Of a DNA stretch of 64,000 nt, positions 10,401 through 18,904 are shown in pieces; the stretch's first letter is position 1, and each line of letters starts with the position of its first letter. The position numbers and the translations under genes were made by a program. The stretch is from Streptomyces sp. NBC_01669. Its GTDB lineage: Bacteria > Actinomycetota > Actinomycetes > Streptomycetales > Streptomycetaceae. The notes beneath the pieces are model-generated. The model saw nothing but the letters and a program-made list of their open reading frames with translations, searched no databases and was not told the DNA's origin. Location: positions 1,860,001 through 1,924,000 of the forward strand of contig NZ_JAPEQG010000001.1 of assembly GCF_026339735.1 (NCBI RefSeq), in the 5' to 3' direction.

Positions 10401-13400
10401 GCGCAGCATCCTGCCGCTCCACAACCAAAGCCAGCTCAGCAATCGTCTGAAACTCGAAAAGCTGCTTCACCGTGAAGAACAACCCGCACTGCTTCGCCCG
10501 GAAAATCACCTGCAGACTCAGAATCGAGTCCCCACCCAGCGAAAAGAAATCATCGTGCACCCCCACCGGCCGGCCCGTGCCCAGCACCGACTCCCAAATA
10601 CCCGCCAGCCGCTCCTCCACCTCCGACCGCGGCGCCACAAAATCCCGCCCGTCCACCGCATGATCCATCCACGGCAACGCAGCCAACGCCCCACGGTCCA
10701 CCTTGCCGTTCGGACTCAACGGCAGAACCTCCAACGGAACGAACACCCCAGGCACCATGTGCCCCGGCAACCGCTCACCCAGAAACGCCCGCAACTCCCC
10801 CGAAACCACCGGCCCATCCGAGACGACATACGCCACCAACCGCCTCGACCCCGCCTGACCCTGCACCAACACCGCCGCACCACGCACCAACGGATGCCCC
10901 ACCAGCGCGACCTCGATCTCACCCAACTCAATACGAAAACCACGAACCTTCACCTGATCATCGACCCGGCCGAGTACCTGGATGTCGCCATCGCGGAGAC
11001 GGCGCACCAGGTCACCGGTCCGGTAGAGCCGGCTGCCCGAGCCGAACGGATCGGCGACGAACGCCTCGGCGGTCAGCTCCGGCCGCCCCAGATAGCCACG
11101 CGCCAAACCCACTCCACCGATGCACAGCTCACCGGCGACGCCCACCGGGACCGGCTGCAGGGAGTTGTCCAGCACGAACACCCGAGTGTTGTCGAACGGC
11201 CGGCCGATCGGCAGCTCGGCAGGCACCTGGTCGTGCGGCTCCATCCGGAAGCAGGTGGCGAAGGTCGTCGTCTCCGTGGGCCCGTAGACGTCCACCACCA
11301 CCAGCTCGGGACAGGCTGCGCGCACCCGCCGCACCGCATCCGCCGCGACCGGTTCGCCGCCGGTCCACACCTCGCGCAGACCGGCCAGGCAGCCGGGGTC
11401 GTCCTGAGCGAACAGATGGAACAGCGCCGTCGTCATGAACACCGCGGTGATCTGGTGGGCCGCCACCAGCTCACGCAGCGACTCCGAGGTCACGGCCGCC
11501 CCCTGCGGCGCGGCAACCGCCCGGCCGCCGGAGAGCAGCGGGGTCCACAGCTCGTAGGTCGACGCGTCGAACGCCTGCGGTGAGTGCATGAGCACGCACT
11601 CGTGCCCCCGTACGAACCGGCTGTCCAGCGCCAGCGCCGTCACATCGGCATGGGTCACGGCCACGCCCTTCGGGCGGCCGGTCGAACCGGAGGTGTACAT
11701 CACGTACGCCAGGTCGTCGCCGGTCACGCCCGATTCCAGGGGTGTGTCGGGCCACCGGTCGAGCTCCGGCCAGACGTCCTCGACACTCAGAACCAGGGCG
11801 TCGGACTCGGGCAGCACCCCGGCCGTCGACCGCTCGGCCAGCACCACCCGCAGCCCCGCGTCCTCAGCCATGTACGCCAGACGCTCCTGCGGATACGCCG
11901 GATCCAGCGGCACATACGCCCCGCCCGCCTTCAGCACCGCCAGCAGACCGACCACCATCTCCACCGAACGCGGCACACACAGACCGACCAGGCTCTCCCG
12001 CCCGACACCACGATCCCGCAGCAGACGCGCAAGCCGGTTCGACCACCGGTCCAGGTCGGCGTAGTACAGCTCCGTGTCACCGAACGTGACGGCAATCCGG
12101 TCGGGATACCGGCGCGCCTGCTCCTCGAACAGCGTCTGCAGCGAAGTCGGCCGGAGAGCACGCTCGTTGAGGGGCCCGGTCCCCTGCTCGACGATCTGCC
12201 CGAGCTCCACCTCATCGACCATCGGGAGGCGCCGCACCCGCTGCCCGGGGTCGGCCAGCGCGGCCCGCAAGAGCACCTCGAAGTGGTCGGCCATGCGCGC
12301 GACCGTCCGTTCCCGGAACAGGTCGGTGCTGTACTCGAATCCGACGTGCATACCCTCGGGATCGGCCTGGATCATCAGGGTGAGGTCGAAGCGGGCGACG
12401 CCGACGCTCATTCCCTCGGCCATCAGGTCGTGCATCCACGGTTTCGGCTGCACCGAGGCCGAGTCGTGGTCCAGGAACGGCAGGCTCTCGTCGGCGAACA
12501 TCACCTGGAAGACCGGGTTGTACGCGAGGCTGCGCGCAGGCCGGAGTGCCTCGACGAGCCGCTCGAACGGCACCTCCTGATGGGCCTGGGCGTCGAAGAG
12601 CTGCCTGCGGACCTGGAGCAGGACGTTCTCGAAGCTCGGGTCGTCGCGCAGGTCCACCCGGACGGCGGCCGTGTTGACCAGGAACCCGATCATGGACTCC
12701 AGCTCGACGCGGTTCCGGTCCGCGATCGGCACGCCGATGACGACGTCGTCCTGACCGCTGTACCGGGCCAGCAGGAGCGCGTAGGCGCTGAGCATGGTGA
12801 TGTAGTTCGTCACCTGGTGCTCACGGCTCACCTCGACGACCTGCTGCGTCAGCTCGGGTGACAGCTGCCGGCGCAGGAAGTCGCCCGTGAAGCTCTGCGC
12901 GTCAGGACGCGGGAAGTCGGTCGGCAGGGTGAGCAGTTCCGGAGCGCCGGAGAGCTGCTCCTTCCAGTAGTCGAGCTGGAAGGAGAGCCTGTCCTCCTCC
13001 TCCAGCCGGCTCTGCTGCCACACGGCGTAGTCGGCGTACTGCACCTGAGGAGCGGGCAGCGGGGAGGGCTCGCCCTCGGCGAGGGCCCGGCAGATCTGGA
13101 GGAACTCCTGGCCGAAGAGACCGATCGAATAGCCGTCGAACACGGTGTGATGGGCGCTGAACGCGAGGACCTGCTCCGCCTCCGGCAGCCTGACGAGCCG
13201 GGCCCGCAGCAAGGGGCCTTCGACGAGGTCGAAGGGCTGGTCCCACCACCGGTGGATCTCGTCCCGCGCCCGCTGCTCGGCCTGCTCGCCGGGAAGCCCT
13301 GAGAGATCGGCCTCCTCCAGCTCGACCTGCCCCTTGTCCGCGACGATCTGCCAGACCTGGCCGTCCTTCTCCGTGAGGGTGGTGCGCAGGGTCTCGTGAC

Positions 13401-16400
13401 GGCGGATCATCTCGTCCAGGGCGTCCCGGAGCACCGGTGTCCCGAGGGAAGCCGGAAGGGGGACGAGCCAGTTGACGGTGTAGGAGGTGGTTCCGGGGCT
13501 CAGCCGGTCGATGAACCAGAGCCGCTGCTGGTCGGATCCGGCCGGCAGCGGGCCGCCTCGGGGGGCGGGGACGAGGGGACGCGGCGGCGAGGGCTGCCGC
13601 TCCTCCTGCCGGCGCCGCAACTCGCGCGCGACCTCGGCGATCGTCGGCAGGTCGAAGAAGAGGCGGACCGGCACCTCCAGCGAGAACACCTGCCGGATCC
13701 GGGCCACCAGTTGCACGGCGAGCAGTGAGTGCCCGCCCAGCTCGAAGAAGTCGTCGAGGACGCCGATCGGCGAGCGGGACAGGGTCTGCTCCCAGATCGG
13801 GACGAGCAGGGCCTCGGTGGTGTTCCGGGCGGGCACGGAGCTCGGCCCGGCGGCAGGAGCCGGCGGGAGCAGCAGCGCATGACGGTCGAGCTTGCCGCTG
13901 GGGGTGACGGGCAGGGCGTCGAGGGCGACGAGGCCGGACGGCACCATGTAGCCGGGGAGTCGCTCGGCCAGGTGGGCGTGGAGCCGGGGCATCACCAGGT
14001 GCTCGATCTCCGCCTTGAGCGGCTGGTTGGCGTAGTCCGACCAGCCGCTCGTTCCCCGCCCGGGCTCGGACGGGACGACGAACTCCTCCTCGTCCGGGGC
14101 CTGTTCCACTCCGACGCGGGTCAACAGCACGGAGTAGTCGCCGTCCGCGCCGTGCCGGCTCCAGTCGACGGCGGCCCGGTAGCCGGCCTGCTCGGCGAGT
14201 TCCCTGACGTCCTCCGGGTCGATGCCTCGCAGCGGCCGGTCCTGTCCGCGCCACGCCTCGGCGGTCTCGGGTCCGGTTCCGCTCTTCAGCCAGCGGAGCG
14301 TCCGTGCCGCTTCCTCGACGCGGGCGTTCGGGACGTCGCGCAGCCGGAGCCGGTCGGGCCGGTCGCCCGCCAGCATCTCGCGCAGCTTCGCGGGGGTGAG
14401 ACGTTCAGCCGTCCAGTCCAGTTCGGGGACGGCGGCCGGCGCCGTCCGGCCGGCCCGGTCGCGGGCGGAGCCCACATGGAGCACTGCCTGGTAGCGGAAC
14501 ATCGACATCTCGTTGAGGCTGCGGCCACCCTTGGGCCGGATCTCGACGCGGGAGACGCGGCCGGTGGCGGCGGCCCAGTCGCGGAAGAACGCCGGGTCGA
14601 GGGTCAGTTCCTCCTCCAGCTGCACACGGCGCTGGACGCGCTGCCAGAGCTGCTGACGGGTCAGGGACTCGGGTGCGTGGTGCAGCTCGACGTCGGCGTG
14701 GAATGCCTCGAGCAGCGGCAGGCTCCGGACGTCTCCGACGATGATCCGGCCACCGTCGACAACCCGGGACAGCGCTTGGTCAAGGACGCGGAGCAGGTAG
14801 TGGACGTCGGGGAAGTACTGGACGACCGAGTTGACGACGACCGTGTCGACCGGTTCGAGCTCCAGGTCGTCGAGGGCGTCGGCCTCCCGCCGGTGCAGGA
14901 CAACGGTCTCCCGGAGCTCCGGCCGGGAGCCGAGACGCCCGCGCACGGCGTCCAGGGCGGACGAGGAGAAGTCGGTTCCGTAGTAGCGGCGGCATCCTGC
15001 GGCGAGCGGGAAGAGCAGCAGTCCGGTCCCGCAGCCGATCTCCAGGATCGTGCAGGGACCGTAGCCGTGGATCAGCGCGACCGTGTCGTCCTGCCAGGCC
15101 AGCATCTCCTCCCGGGGGATGGGGCCGCCGGTGTAGCTGCTGTTCCAGCCCGAGAAGTCGTGTCCGTCCTCCGACTCCCTCGCCGCGTCCGGGTCGAACG
15201 CGTCGTACACCTCGCGCCAGCGGTCGATGCGCCGGCCCACCAGCGAGTCCTCGTCGTCCTGGACGGCGGAACGGGCGCGCTGCGGATGGAGGACGACGTA
15301 CGACACCAGGGAACGGTCGCCGGACGCGTCCTCCCGGACGACGGTCGCCGCGTCCTGGACGACGGGGTGCTCGCCCAGCGTGCTGTCGATCTCTCCGAGT
15401 TCGATGCGGTAGCCCCGGATCTTGACCTGGGAGTCGGTGCGTCCGAGGAACTCCAGGTTCCCATCCTCCCGCCACCGTGCCATGTCACCGGTCTGGTAGA
15501 TGCGTTCTCCGGGCGTGGCGCCGAAAGGCGACGGAATGTATTTGCCGGCCGTCAGCTGCGGCTCGTCCGCATAACCGGAGCTGAGGCAGATGCCGCCGAT
15601 GTAGAGGTCGCCCGGCACGTCCACCGGACAGGGACGCAGGCTCTCGTCCAGGACGTAATAGCGTGCGTTCTGGATGGGCTTTCCGTACGGAATGCTCGAC
15701 CAGGCGGGGTCCACCACGTCGACAGGGAAGAAGTTCGACCAGACGGTCGCCTCGGTCGCCCCGCCGAGGCCGACGACCCTGACCTCCGGGAAGGCCGCCT
15801 TCATCAGGTCCGGCGAGTGGACAGGTATCCAGTCCCCGCTCATGAAGATCAGGCGCAGGGACCGGGAGACGATCTCGTTCGCGCCCTCGCCGTCGGTGGG
15901 CAGGAAGGGCGCGAGCTGCATCAGGGCGGCGGGCGCCGAGTCCCAGAAGGTGATGGGCTCGTCGGCGAGGTGGCCCAGCAGGTTCGCCGGCTCCTGGATG
16001 TCCTCACCCGTGGCCACCCGGATCGACCCGCCGGCGGCGAGCACACCGAAGACGTCGTAGACGGACAGGTCGAAGGTGAGTGAGGTGATGAAGAGGATGC
16101 GGTCGTCCGGGCCCACGGAGAAGGTGGTGTTGACCCACTCGATCAGGTTCACCGCCGGGAAGTGCGCGACCGCGACGCCCTTGGGCGTTCCGGTGGAGCC
16201 GGAGGTGAAGATGACGTAGGCGATGTCCCGCGCAGTGCCCTGCGGCGGAAGGTTCTCGCGGGGCAGGTCCGTGAGTCCGGCCGAGGGGTGAACGGTGTAC
16301 GGGCAGTGGGCGGGCACGGGCAGTTCGTCGTCCGCCGGGTCCATGCACACGATGTGCGCGAGGTCCGGCAACGGGTCGGCGGACATGACGCGCGGCACCA

Positions 16401-18156
16401 GGGCGCGCTGGGTCAGGACGCAGGTGACCTTCAGCGAGTCGATGATCCAGTGCCACCGCTTGACGGGAGCGTTGACGTCGAGGGGGACGTACGTGGCGCC
16501 GGCCTTGAGGATCCCCAGCAGGGCGGGAATCATCTCCGCGGAGCGCTCCATCAGGATCACGACCTGGTCGCCGCGTCCGATCCCGAGTCCTCTCAGCCGG
16601 TGCGCCACCTGGTTGGCCCGCTCGTTGACCTCGCGATAGGTCCAGCGCTCGTCCCGGAAGAACAGGGCCAGGGCCTCGGGGGCCTCCTCGGTCCGCCTCT
16701 CGAACAGCTGGTGAATGCATACGTCCTGCGCGTACGGCGTGTCCGTGTCGTTCCACTCATGGACGAGCCGGGAGTGCTCGGCCGGGGTGAGGAGGGCCAG
16801 CTCCCCGAGGCGGGCGTGCGGCTTGCGCACCAGCTCAGCGAGGATCTGCCGGAGGTGTCCCGACGTGCGCTCGACGGTCCGCGGCGCGAAGCGCCCGGTG
16901 TCGTAGTGGACGGTGAGCGTGAGGCGCTCCCCGAGGGTCGCCACGACGCTCAGCGGGTAGGCCGCGTGGCTCTCCTCCCGGACCACCCGGAAGGAGCCGG
17001 TCCCGGTTCCTGTCTCCTGGTCCTCGACCATCAGGACGCTGTCGAAGAGCGATTCGCCCGGGCCGACCCCGCTCCACTGCTGGACCAGCCGCAGGGGGCT
17101 GTACTCGTGCTCCAGGATGTCCGCGTACTTCCGCTGCAGGCCCTGCATCCATTCCGCCCAGCCTGCCGGGGCCGGAACCTCGACCCGCAGGGGAAGCGTG
17201 TTGATGAGCAGCCCGACCATGTCCTCGACACCCGGCAGGTCGGCGGACCGGCCGGGGGTGGTGACGCCCATGACCACCTCGTCGGCGCCCCGGTAACGGC
17301 TCAGGAGGAAGGCCCAGGCGCCCCGTACGATCGTGGGGAGCGTCAGGTCCCACTGCGTTCCGGCGGCGCGCAGGGCGGCCGTCTCCCGTTCGTCCAGGAC
17401 CAGCGACACCTGTTCGTACACGGCGGGCGGCGCCTCCGCAGCGGCGTCCTCGCCTGCGGGGGGCCTGAGTTGGAAGGGAAGCGGGCTGACGGGCGACACC
17501 GACCGCAGCTCGTCACGCCAGAAAGCCTCGGACCGACCGGCGTCCTGACGTCCCCACCACTCCACGTACTCCTGGAACGGCACCACCGGCGGTTCGTCCA
17601 GGGGCTGCCGGGAGGTCAGCGCCTCGTGCACCTGCTCCACTTCGCGGAGAATCCTCGTCTGGCTCCGCGAGTCCATCAGGAGGTAGTGGAGGCTCCACAG
17701 GACCCGGTACCGCGCGTCCGCCAGGTGGGCGACGTGGAGCCGCCACAACGGGGCCTCGTCCAGTGAGAAGCCCTGCTCGCGGTCCTGCCGAAGCCGCGCC
17801 GTCAACCGGTCGGACTGCTGCTCCTCGTCCAGGGAACGCCAGTCCTCGTGGACAAGGGGAACGTCCACGCTCTCACGGACCGTCTGCACCGGTTCGCCAC
17901 CCGGACGATCACGGAAGCCGGTTCTCAGCGCCGCGTGCCGCTCCGTGACCCGCGCCCAGCTCAGGCGGAACGCGTCGACGTCGAGATCCTGAGCGACCTC
18001 GAACTCGACCTGCGTGTGGTACAGGCCGGTCCCTTCCCCGTGGCGGGCCTGGAAGAGAATGCCCTGCTGCGTGGGTGACAACGGGTAGGAAATCTCGGCC
18101 CGCCGGTCTCCGGAGAGGGCAGAGAAATGTTCGGCTGGGTCGCGAAAAGTACTCAA
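7399..18156 (-). CDS. Non-ribosomal peptide synthetase, first subunit (C*-A-MT-PCP-C-A-PCP-E-C)
   Basis: 3585 residues, starting at a TTG (18156) with AGAGGA eight bases upstream. Domain order: an N-terminal condensation domain whose core reads HYLLMDS (157-163) instead of HHxxxDG; adenylation domain 1 (FTSGSTGTPKG near 650) with a methyltransferase inserted before its last motif (GWNSSYTGG, SAM motif LEIGCGTG near 1037, NSVVQYFP), typical of NRPS N-methyltransferases; PCP (LGGHS near 1475); condensation (HHTVFDG near 1668); adenylation 2 (YTSGSTGRPKG near 2152); PCP (LGGDS near 2538); epimerization (HHLVVD near 2728); and a C-terminal condensation domain (HHAILDG near 3206) followed by about 60 linker residues. 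Pocket residues by eye: A1 D-L-Y-D-F-S-L-V-W, like the cysteine code DLYNLSLIW, so N-methyl-Cys or similar is possible; A2 D-A-Y-F-W-G-V-T-F, aliphatic-looking. There is no thioesterase, so release lies downstream of the window. Confidence 0.96.
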   Translation of the reverse strand: MSTFRDPAEHFSALSGDRRAEISYPLSPTQQGILFQARHGEGTGLYHTQVEFEVAQDLDVDAFRLSWARVTERHAALRTGFRDRPGGEPVQTVRESVDVPLVHEDWRSLDEEQQSDRLTARLRQDREQGFSLDEAPLWRLHVAHLADARYRVLWSLHYLLMDSRSQTRILREVEQVHEALTSRQPLDEPPVVPFQEYVEWWGRQDAGRSEAFWRDELRSVSPVSPLPFQLRPPAGEDAAAEAPPAVYEQVSLVLDERETAALRAAGTQWDLTLPTIVRGAWAFLLSRYRGADEVVMGVTTPGRSADLPGVEDMVGLLINTLPLRVEVPAPAGWAEWMQGLQRKYADILEHEYSPLRLVQQWSGVGPGESLFDSVLMVEDQETGTGTGSFRVVREESHAAYPLSVVATLGERLTLTVHYDTGRFAPRTVERTSGHLRQILAELVRKPHARLGELALLTPAEHSRLVHEWNDTDTPYAQDVCIHQLFERRTEEAPEALALFFRDERWTYREVNERANQVAHRLRGLGIGRGDQVVILMERSAEMIPALLGILKAGATYVPLDVNAPVKRWHWIIDSLKVTCVLTQRALVPRVMSADPLPDLAHIVCMDPADDELPVPAHCPYTVHPSAGLTDLPRENLPPQGTARDIAYVIFTSGSTGTPKGVAVAHFPAVNLIEWVNTTFSVGPDDRILFITSLTFDLSVYDVFGVLAAGGSIRVATGEDIQEPANLLGHLADEPITFWDSAPAALMQLAPFLPTDGEGANEIVSRSLRLIFMSGDWIPVHSPDLMKAAFPEVRVVGLGGATEATVWSNFFPVDVVDPAWSSIPYGKPIQNARYYVLDESLRPCPVDVPGDLYIGGICLSSGYADEPQLTAGKYIPSPFGATPGERIYQTGDMARWREDGNLEFLGRTDSQVKIRGYRIELGEIDSTLGEHPVVQDAATVVREDASGDRSLVSYVVLHPQRARSAVQDDEDSLVGRRIDRWREVYDAFDPDAARESEDGHDFSGWNSSYTGGPIPREEMLAWQDDTVALIHGYGPCTILEIGCGTGLLLFPLAAGCRRYYGTDFSSSALDAVRGRLGSRPELRETVVLHRREADALDDLELEPVDTVVVNSVVQYFPDVHYLLRVLDQALSRVVDGGRIIVGDVRSLPLLEAFHADVELHHAPESLTRQQLWQRVQRRVQLEEELTLDPAFFRDWAAATGRVSRVEIRPKGGRSLNEMSMFRYQAVLHVGSARDRAGRTAPAAVPELDWTAERLTPAKLREMLAGDRPDRLRLRDVPNARVEEAARTLRWLKSGTGPETAEAWRGQDRPLRGIDPEDVRELAEQAGYRAAVDWSRHGADGDYSVLLTRVGVEQAPDEEEFVVPSEPGRGTSGWSDYANQPLKAEIEHLVMPRLHAHLAERLPGYMVPSGLVALDALPVTPSGKLDRHALLLPPAPAAGPSSVPARNTTEALLVPIWEQTLSRSPIGVLDDFFELGGHSLLAVQLVARIRQVFSLEVPVRLFFDLPTIAEVARELRRRQEERQPSPPRPLVPAPRGGPLPAGSDQQRLWFIDRLSPGTTSYTVNWLVPLPASLGTPVLRDALDEMIRRHETLRTTLTEKDGQVWQIVADKGQVELEEADLSGLPGEQAEQRARDEIHRWWDQPFDLVEGPLLRARLVRLPEAEQVLAFSAHHTVFDGYSIGLFGQEFLQICRALAEGEPSPLPAPQVQYADYAVWQQSRLEEEDRLSFQLDYWKEQLSGAPELLTLPTDFPRPDAQSFTGDFLRRQLSPELTQQVVEVSREHQVTNYITMLSAYALLLARYSGQDDVVIGVPIADRNRVELESMIGFLVNTAAVRVDLRDDPSFENVLLQVRRQLFDAQAHQEVPFERLVEALRPARSLAYNPVFQVMFADESLPFLDHDSASVQPKPWMHDLMAEGMSVGVARFDLTLMIQADPEGMHVGFEYSTDLFRERTVARMADHFEVLLRAALADPGQRVRRLPMVDEVELGQIVEQGTGPLNERALRPTSLQTLFEEQARRYPDRIAVTFGDTELYYADLDRWSNRLARLLRDRGVGRESLVGLCVPRSVEMVVGLLAVLKAGGAYVPLDPAYPQERLAYMAEDAGLRVVLAERSTAGVLPESDALVLSVEDVWPELDRWPDTPLESGVTGDDLAYVMYTSGSTGRPKGVAVTHADVTALALDSRFVRGHECVLMHSPQAFDASTYELWTPLLSGGRAVAAPQGAAVTSESLRELVAAHQITAVFMTTALFHLFAQDDPGCLAGLREVWTGGEPVAADAVRRVRAACPELVVVDVYGPTETTTFATCFRMEPHDQVPAELPIGRPFDNTRVFVLDNSLQPVPVGVAGELCIGGVGLARGYLGRPELTAEAFVADPFGSGSRLYRTGDLVRRLRDGDIQVLGRVDDQVKVRGFRIELGEIEVALVGHPLVRGAAVLVQGQAGSRRLVAYVVSDGPVVSGELRAFLGERLPGHMVPGVFVPLEVLPLSPNGKVDRGALAALPWMDHAVDGRDFVAPRSEVEERLAGIWESVLGTGRPVGVHDDFFSLGGDSILSLQVIFRAKQCGLFFTVKQLFEFQTIAELALVVERQDAALVRAEQGLVSGAVELTPVQRWFFEQDFVAPQYVNQSVLTEVDPGLSSGQWERVVGCLLEQHDGLRTRFWREGGGWRAEVAGVPETVPWQVHDLSSCPSGEWEERLRGIAGRVQAGLSLSDGPLFRAVLFTGLPGRADRLLLVAHHLVVDVVSWRILLEDLQVLVELVRQGREPVLPAKSSSWQQWAGRLRQEALSASTVGEVSYWSEQAGAVGELPLDGRGAGGNTVGGSRVLRAVLGAGETRALLRDVPAVFNSRVNDVLLTGVAAAVGAWTGDGHVRVDVEGHGREDLFDDLDVSRTTGWFTTISPLRLPVPSAGGLGEGLKRIKELLRVRPRQGIGYGLLAHGPVATGLTGTAPAQISFNYLGQFDGSFASGFATSSGLVGPDWDPANRRPYLIDIVSSVQDGELRMEWTYSGAAHEEETIRRVAEHTLDALRSLAGEAARPGTVGYSPSDFPLSGLTQQQIDDLVGELHALPEWRGSGLSRPLEDCYPQTPVQQGLWFQSQYARGEGVYHVQMIHRIDQELDVEVFRQSWAEVMRRHPILRTGFRTTTENEALQLVWADLPVPLEIRDWRSESPTGQQDRLERHLREDRAQGFDPQDAPQWRMFLVRTADQRYELVWSAHHAILDGWSLGLILNDVAQWYGALSRGGRLDPTPARPYRDYVSWLQRQDLREAEEYWRETLHGVEEATPLSIERYAATGATPSGASGQEELDVLFDAEDTRRLHALAKTNRLTLNTVLQGCWALLLGRYTGADDVVFGTVVSGRPADVEGVERTVGLFINTLPVRVGLPGHSTALAWLQDLQDQNLRMRQYEHSPLGKVQRWSGLPAGAPLFESLFVFENYPVAKGDSAALRIDLTRSEERIDYAIGLVATVPEDRLRITVQYDTGRFERDAIERMLGHLRSVCSQIAREPEVRLSGITVLTKEERQQILRQGNSTTEQTAADADFDLSAYAAGIRNAEERELLEELVAEVQGMSPSDFQARTPSASPATETSDDHE
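9359..10968. repeat. Near-identical NRPS block, copy 2 (module 2 A C-terminal subdomain, PCP, E)
   Basis: Partner of 4531-6140. Looser similarity extends on both sides (about 7870-12110 against 3040-7290, i.e. a whole A-PCP-E-C unit). The exception is 10969-11730 against 6141-6890, the part of the A domain that holds the specificity pocket, where the two copies diverge and the register shifts by 12 bp. Confidence 0.9.
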
Positions 18157-18273
18157 GGCCGCAATCCTCTGAAGTCATGAGCGATGATGCGCACTTTCGC
18201 TCCGGCCGAGCGGGAATACGGTCGCCATGGACCGCCCCGAAGCCGTGCGGGCGCGCTGGATCGGTCGATCTTT

Positions 18274-18295
18274 ACGGGCCCGAAAGAGGGCCCGT
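18274..18295 (-). promoter_or_regulatory. Stem-loop in the NRPS 5' leader
   Basis: ACGGGCCC (18274-18281) and GGGCCCGT (18288-18295) form a perfect 8-bp stem around the six-base loop GAAAGA, about 120 bp upstream of the NRPS start codon. It lacks a clear following T-run in either direction, so it could be an attenuator-like leader structure, an mRNA-stabilising hairpin or a GC-rich terminator. Confidence 0.5.
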
Positions 18296-18892
18296 GAATA
18301 TCTCGTCAGTGACGTGCAGAAGAACCAGGGAATTCCGGTGCCGATCGGTGGGTGAAAGGCGCCCCGGCGGCGGCGCCGACCACGGGGCCGACCGTGCGAG
18401 TGCCTGGGATCCTCGGTCCCCCCGGGGCAGCTTCGGCGACAAAACGCAGGTCACACGTGCCGGACGAGGTCAGGACGCCGGGACGGCCCACAGGGCGTGT
18501 GTGCACGGTTCCGAGTCTGGCCCGTCTTCCCATTTTCAAGTCCCCCGAACGCGAACAGTGCGTGTACGACTCACAACGAATGGGATCTCGCATGTGCGGC
18601 CCCTAGGTGGGGCTGCGCTCATTCGAACCTTCAACATCGATCGGTATGCTCATGCAGCCCACAGCGCCTGTCAACCGACCGGATGCGCGCCGCCGCCTCG
18701 TGATCGATACCGCATTCTTGGTCCGGCCGGCGATTCACGGAGCTGCTTGTCGCAGGTCAGTGGGGATACCGGCCCCGAAATACTCCCGGGGCCGTCACCC
18801 TTTGATCCGGCGGACGGTCGGGGACGGCGGACGCAGGACTAGGAAATCGACCATTCTTTGGCACAGTAGGAAGCAGACACGCGCCCGGCGGC

Positions 18893-18904
18893 TAGGTTCG
18901 ACAC
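18893..18904 (+). promoter_or_regulatory. -10 element of a probable leaderless promoter for the M23 gene
   Basis: TAGGTT at 18893-18898 is followed by six bases and then the ATG at 18905. That spacing puts the transcription start at or next to the A of the start codon. No Shine-Dalgarno sequence is visible. No good -35 match is seen, which is usual for such actinobacterial promoters. Confidence 0.5.

Larger units (their letters stand above)
18157..18904. other. Intergenic leader region between the NRPS operon and the M23 gene
   Basis: 748 bp between divergent genes with no convincing coding frame. It contains the TTG start context of the NRPS gene (AGAGGA at about 18165-18170, minus strand), a GC-rich stem-loop at 18274-18295, and a -10 element for the M23 gene just before its ATG. 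I could not pick a clear -35/-10 pair for the NRPS operon. Confidence 0.6.

Noticed and set aside
7696..11583. Second long plus-strand open frame over the first NRPS gene
   Set aside because: Same antisense effect; its middle part repeats the other shadow because the underlying NRPS block is duplicated.
13500..13880. Minus-strand frame rich in Arg/Ser/Cys inside the first NRPS gene
   Set aside because: Alternate-frame reading of the PCP/C linker of the NRPS, no independent support.
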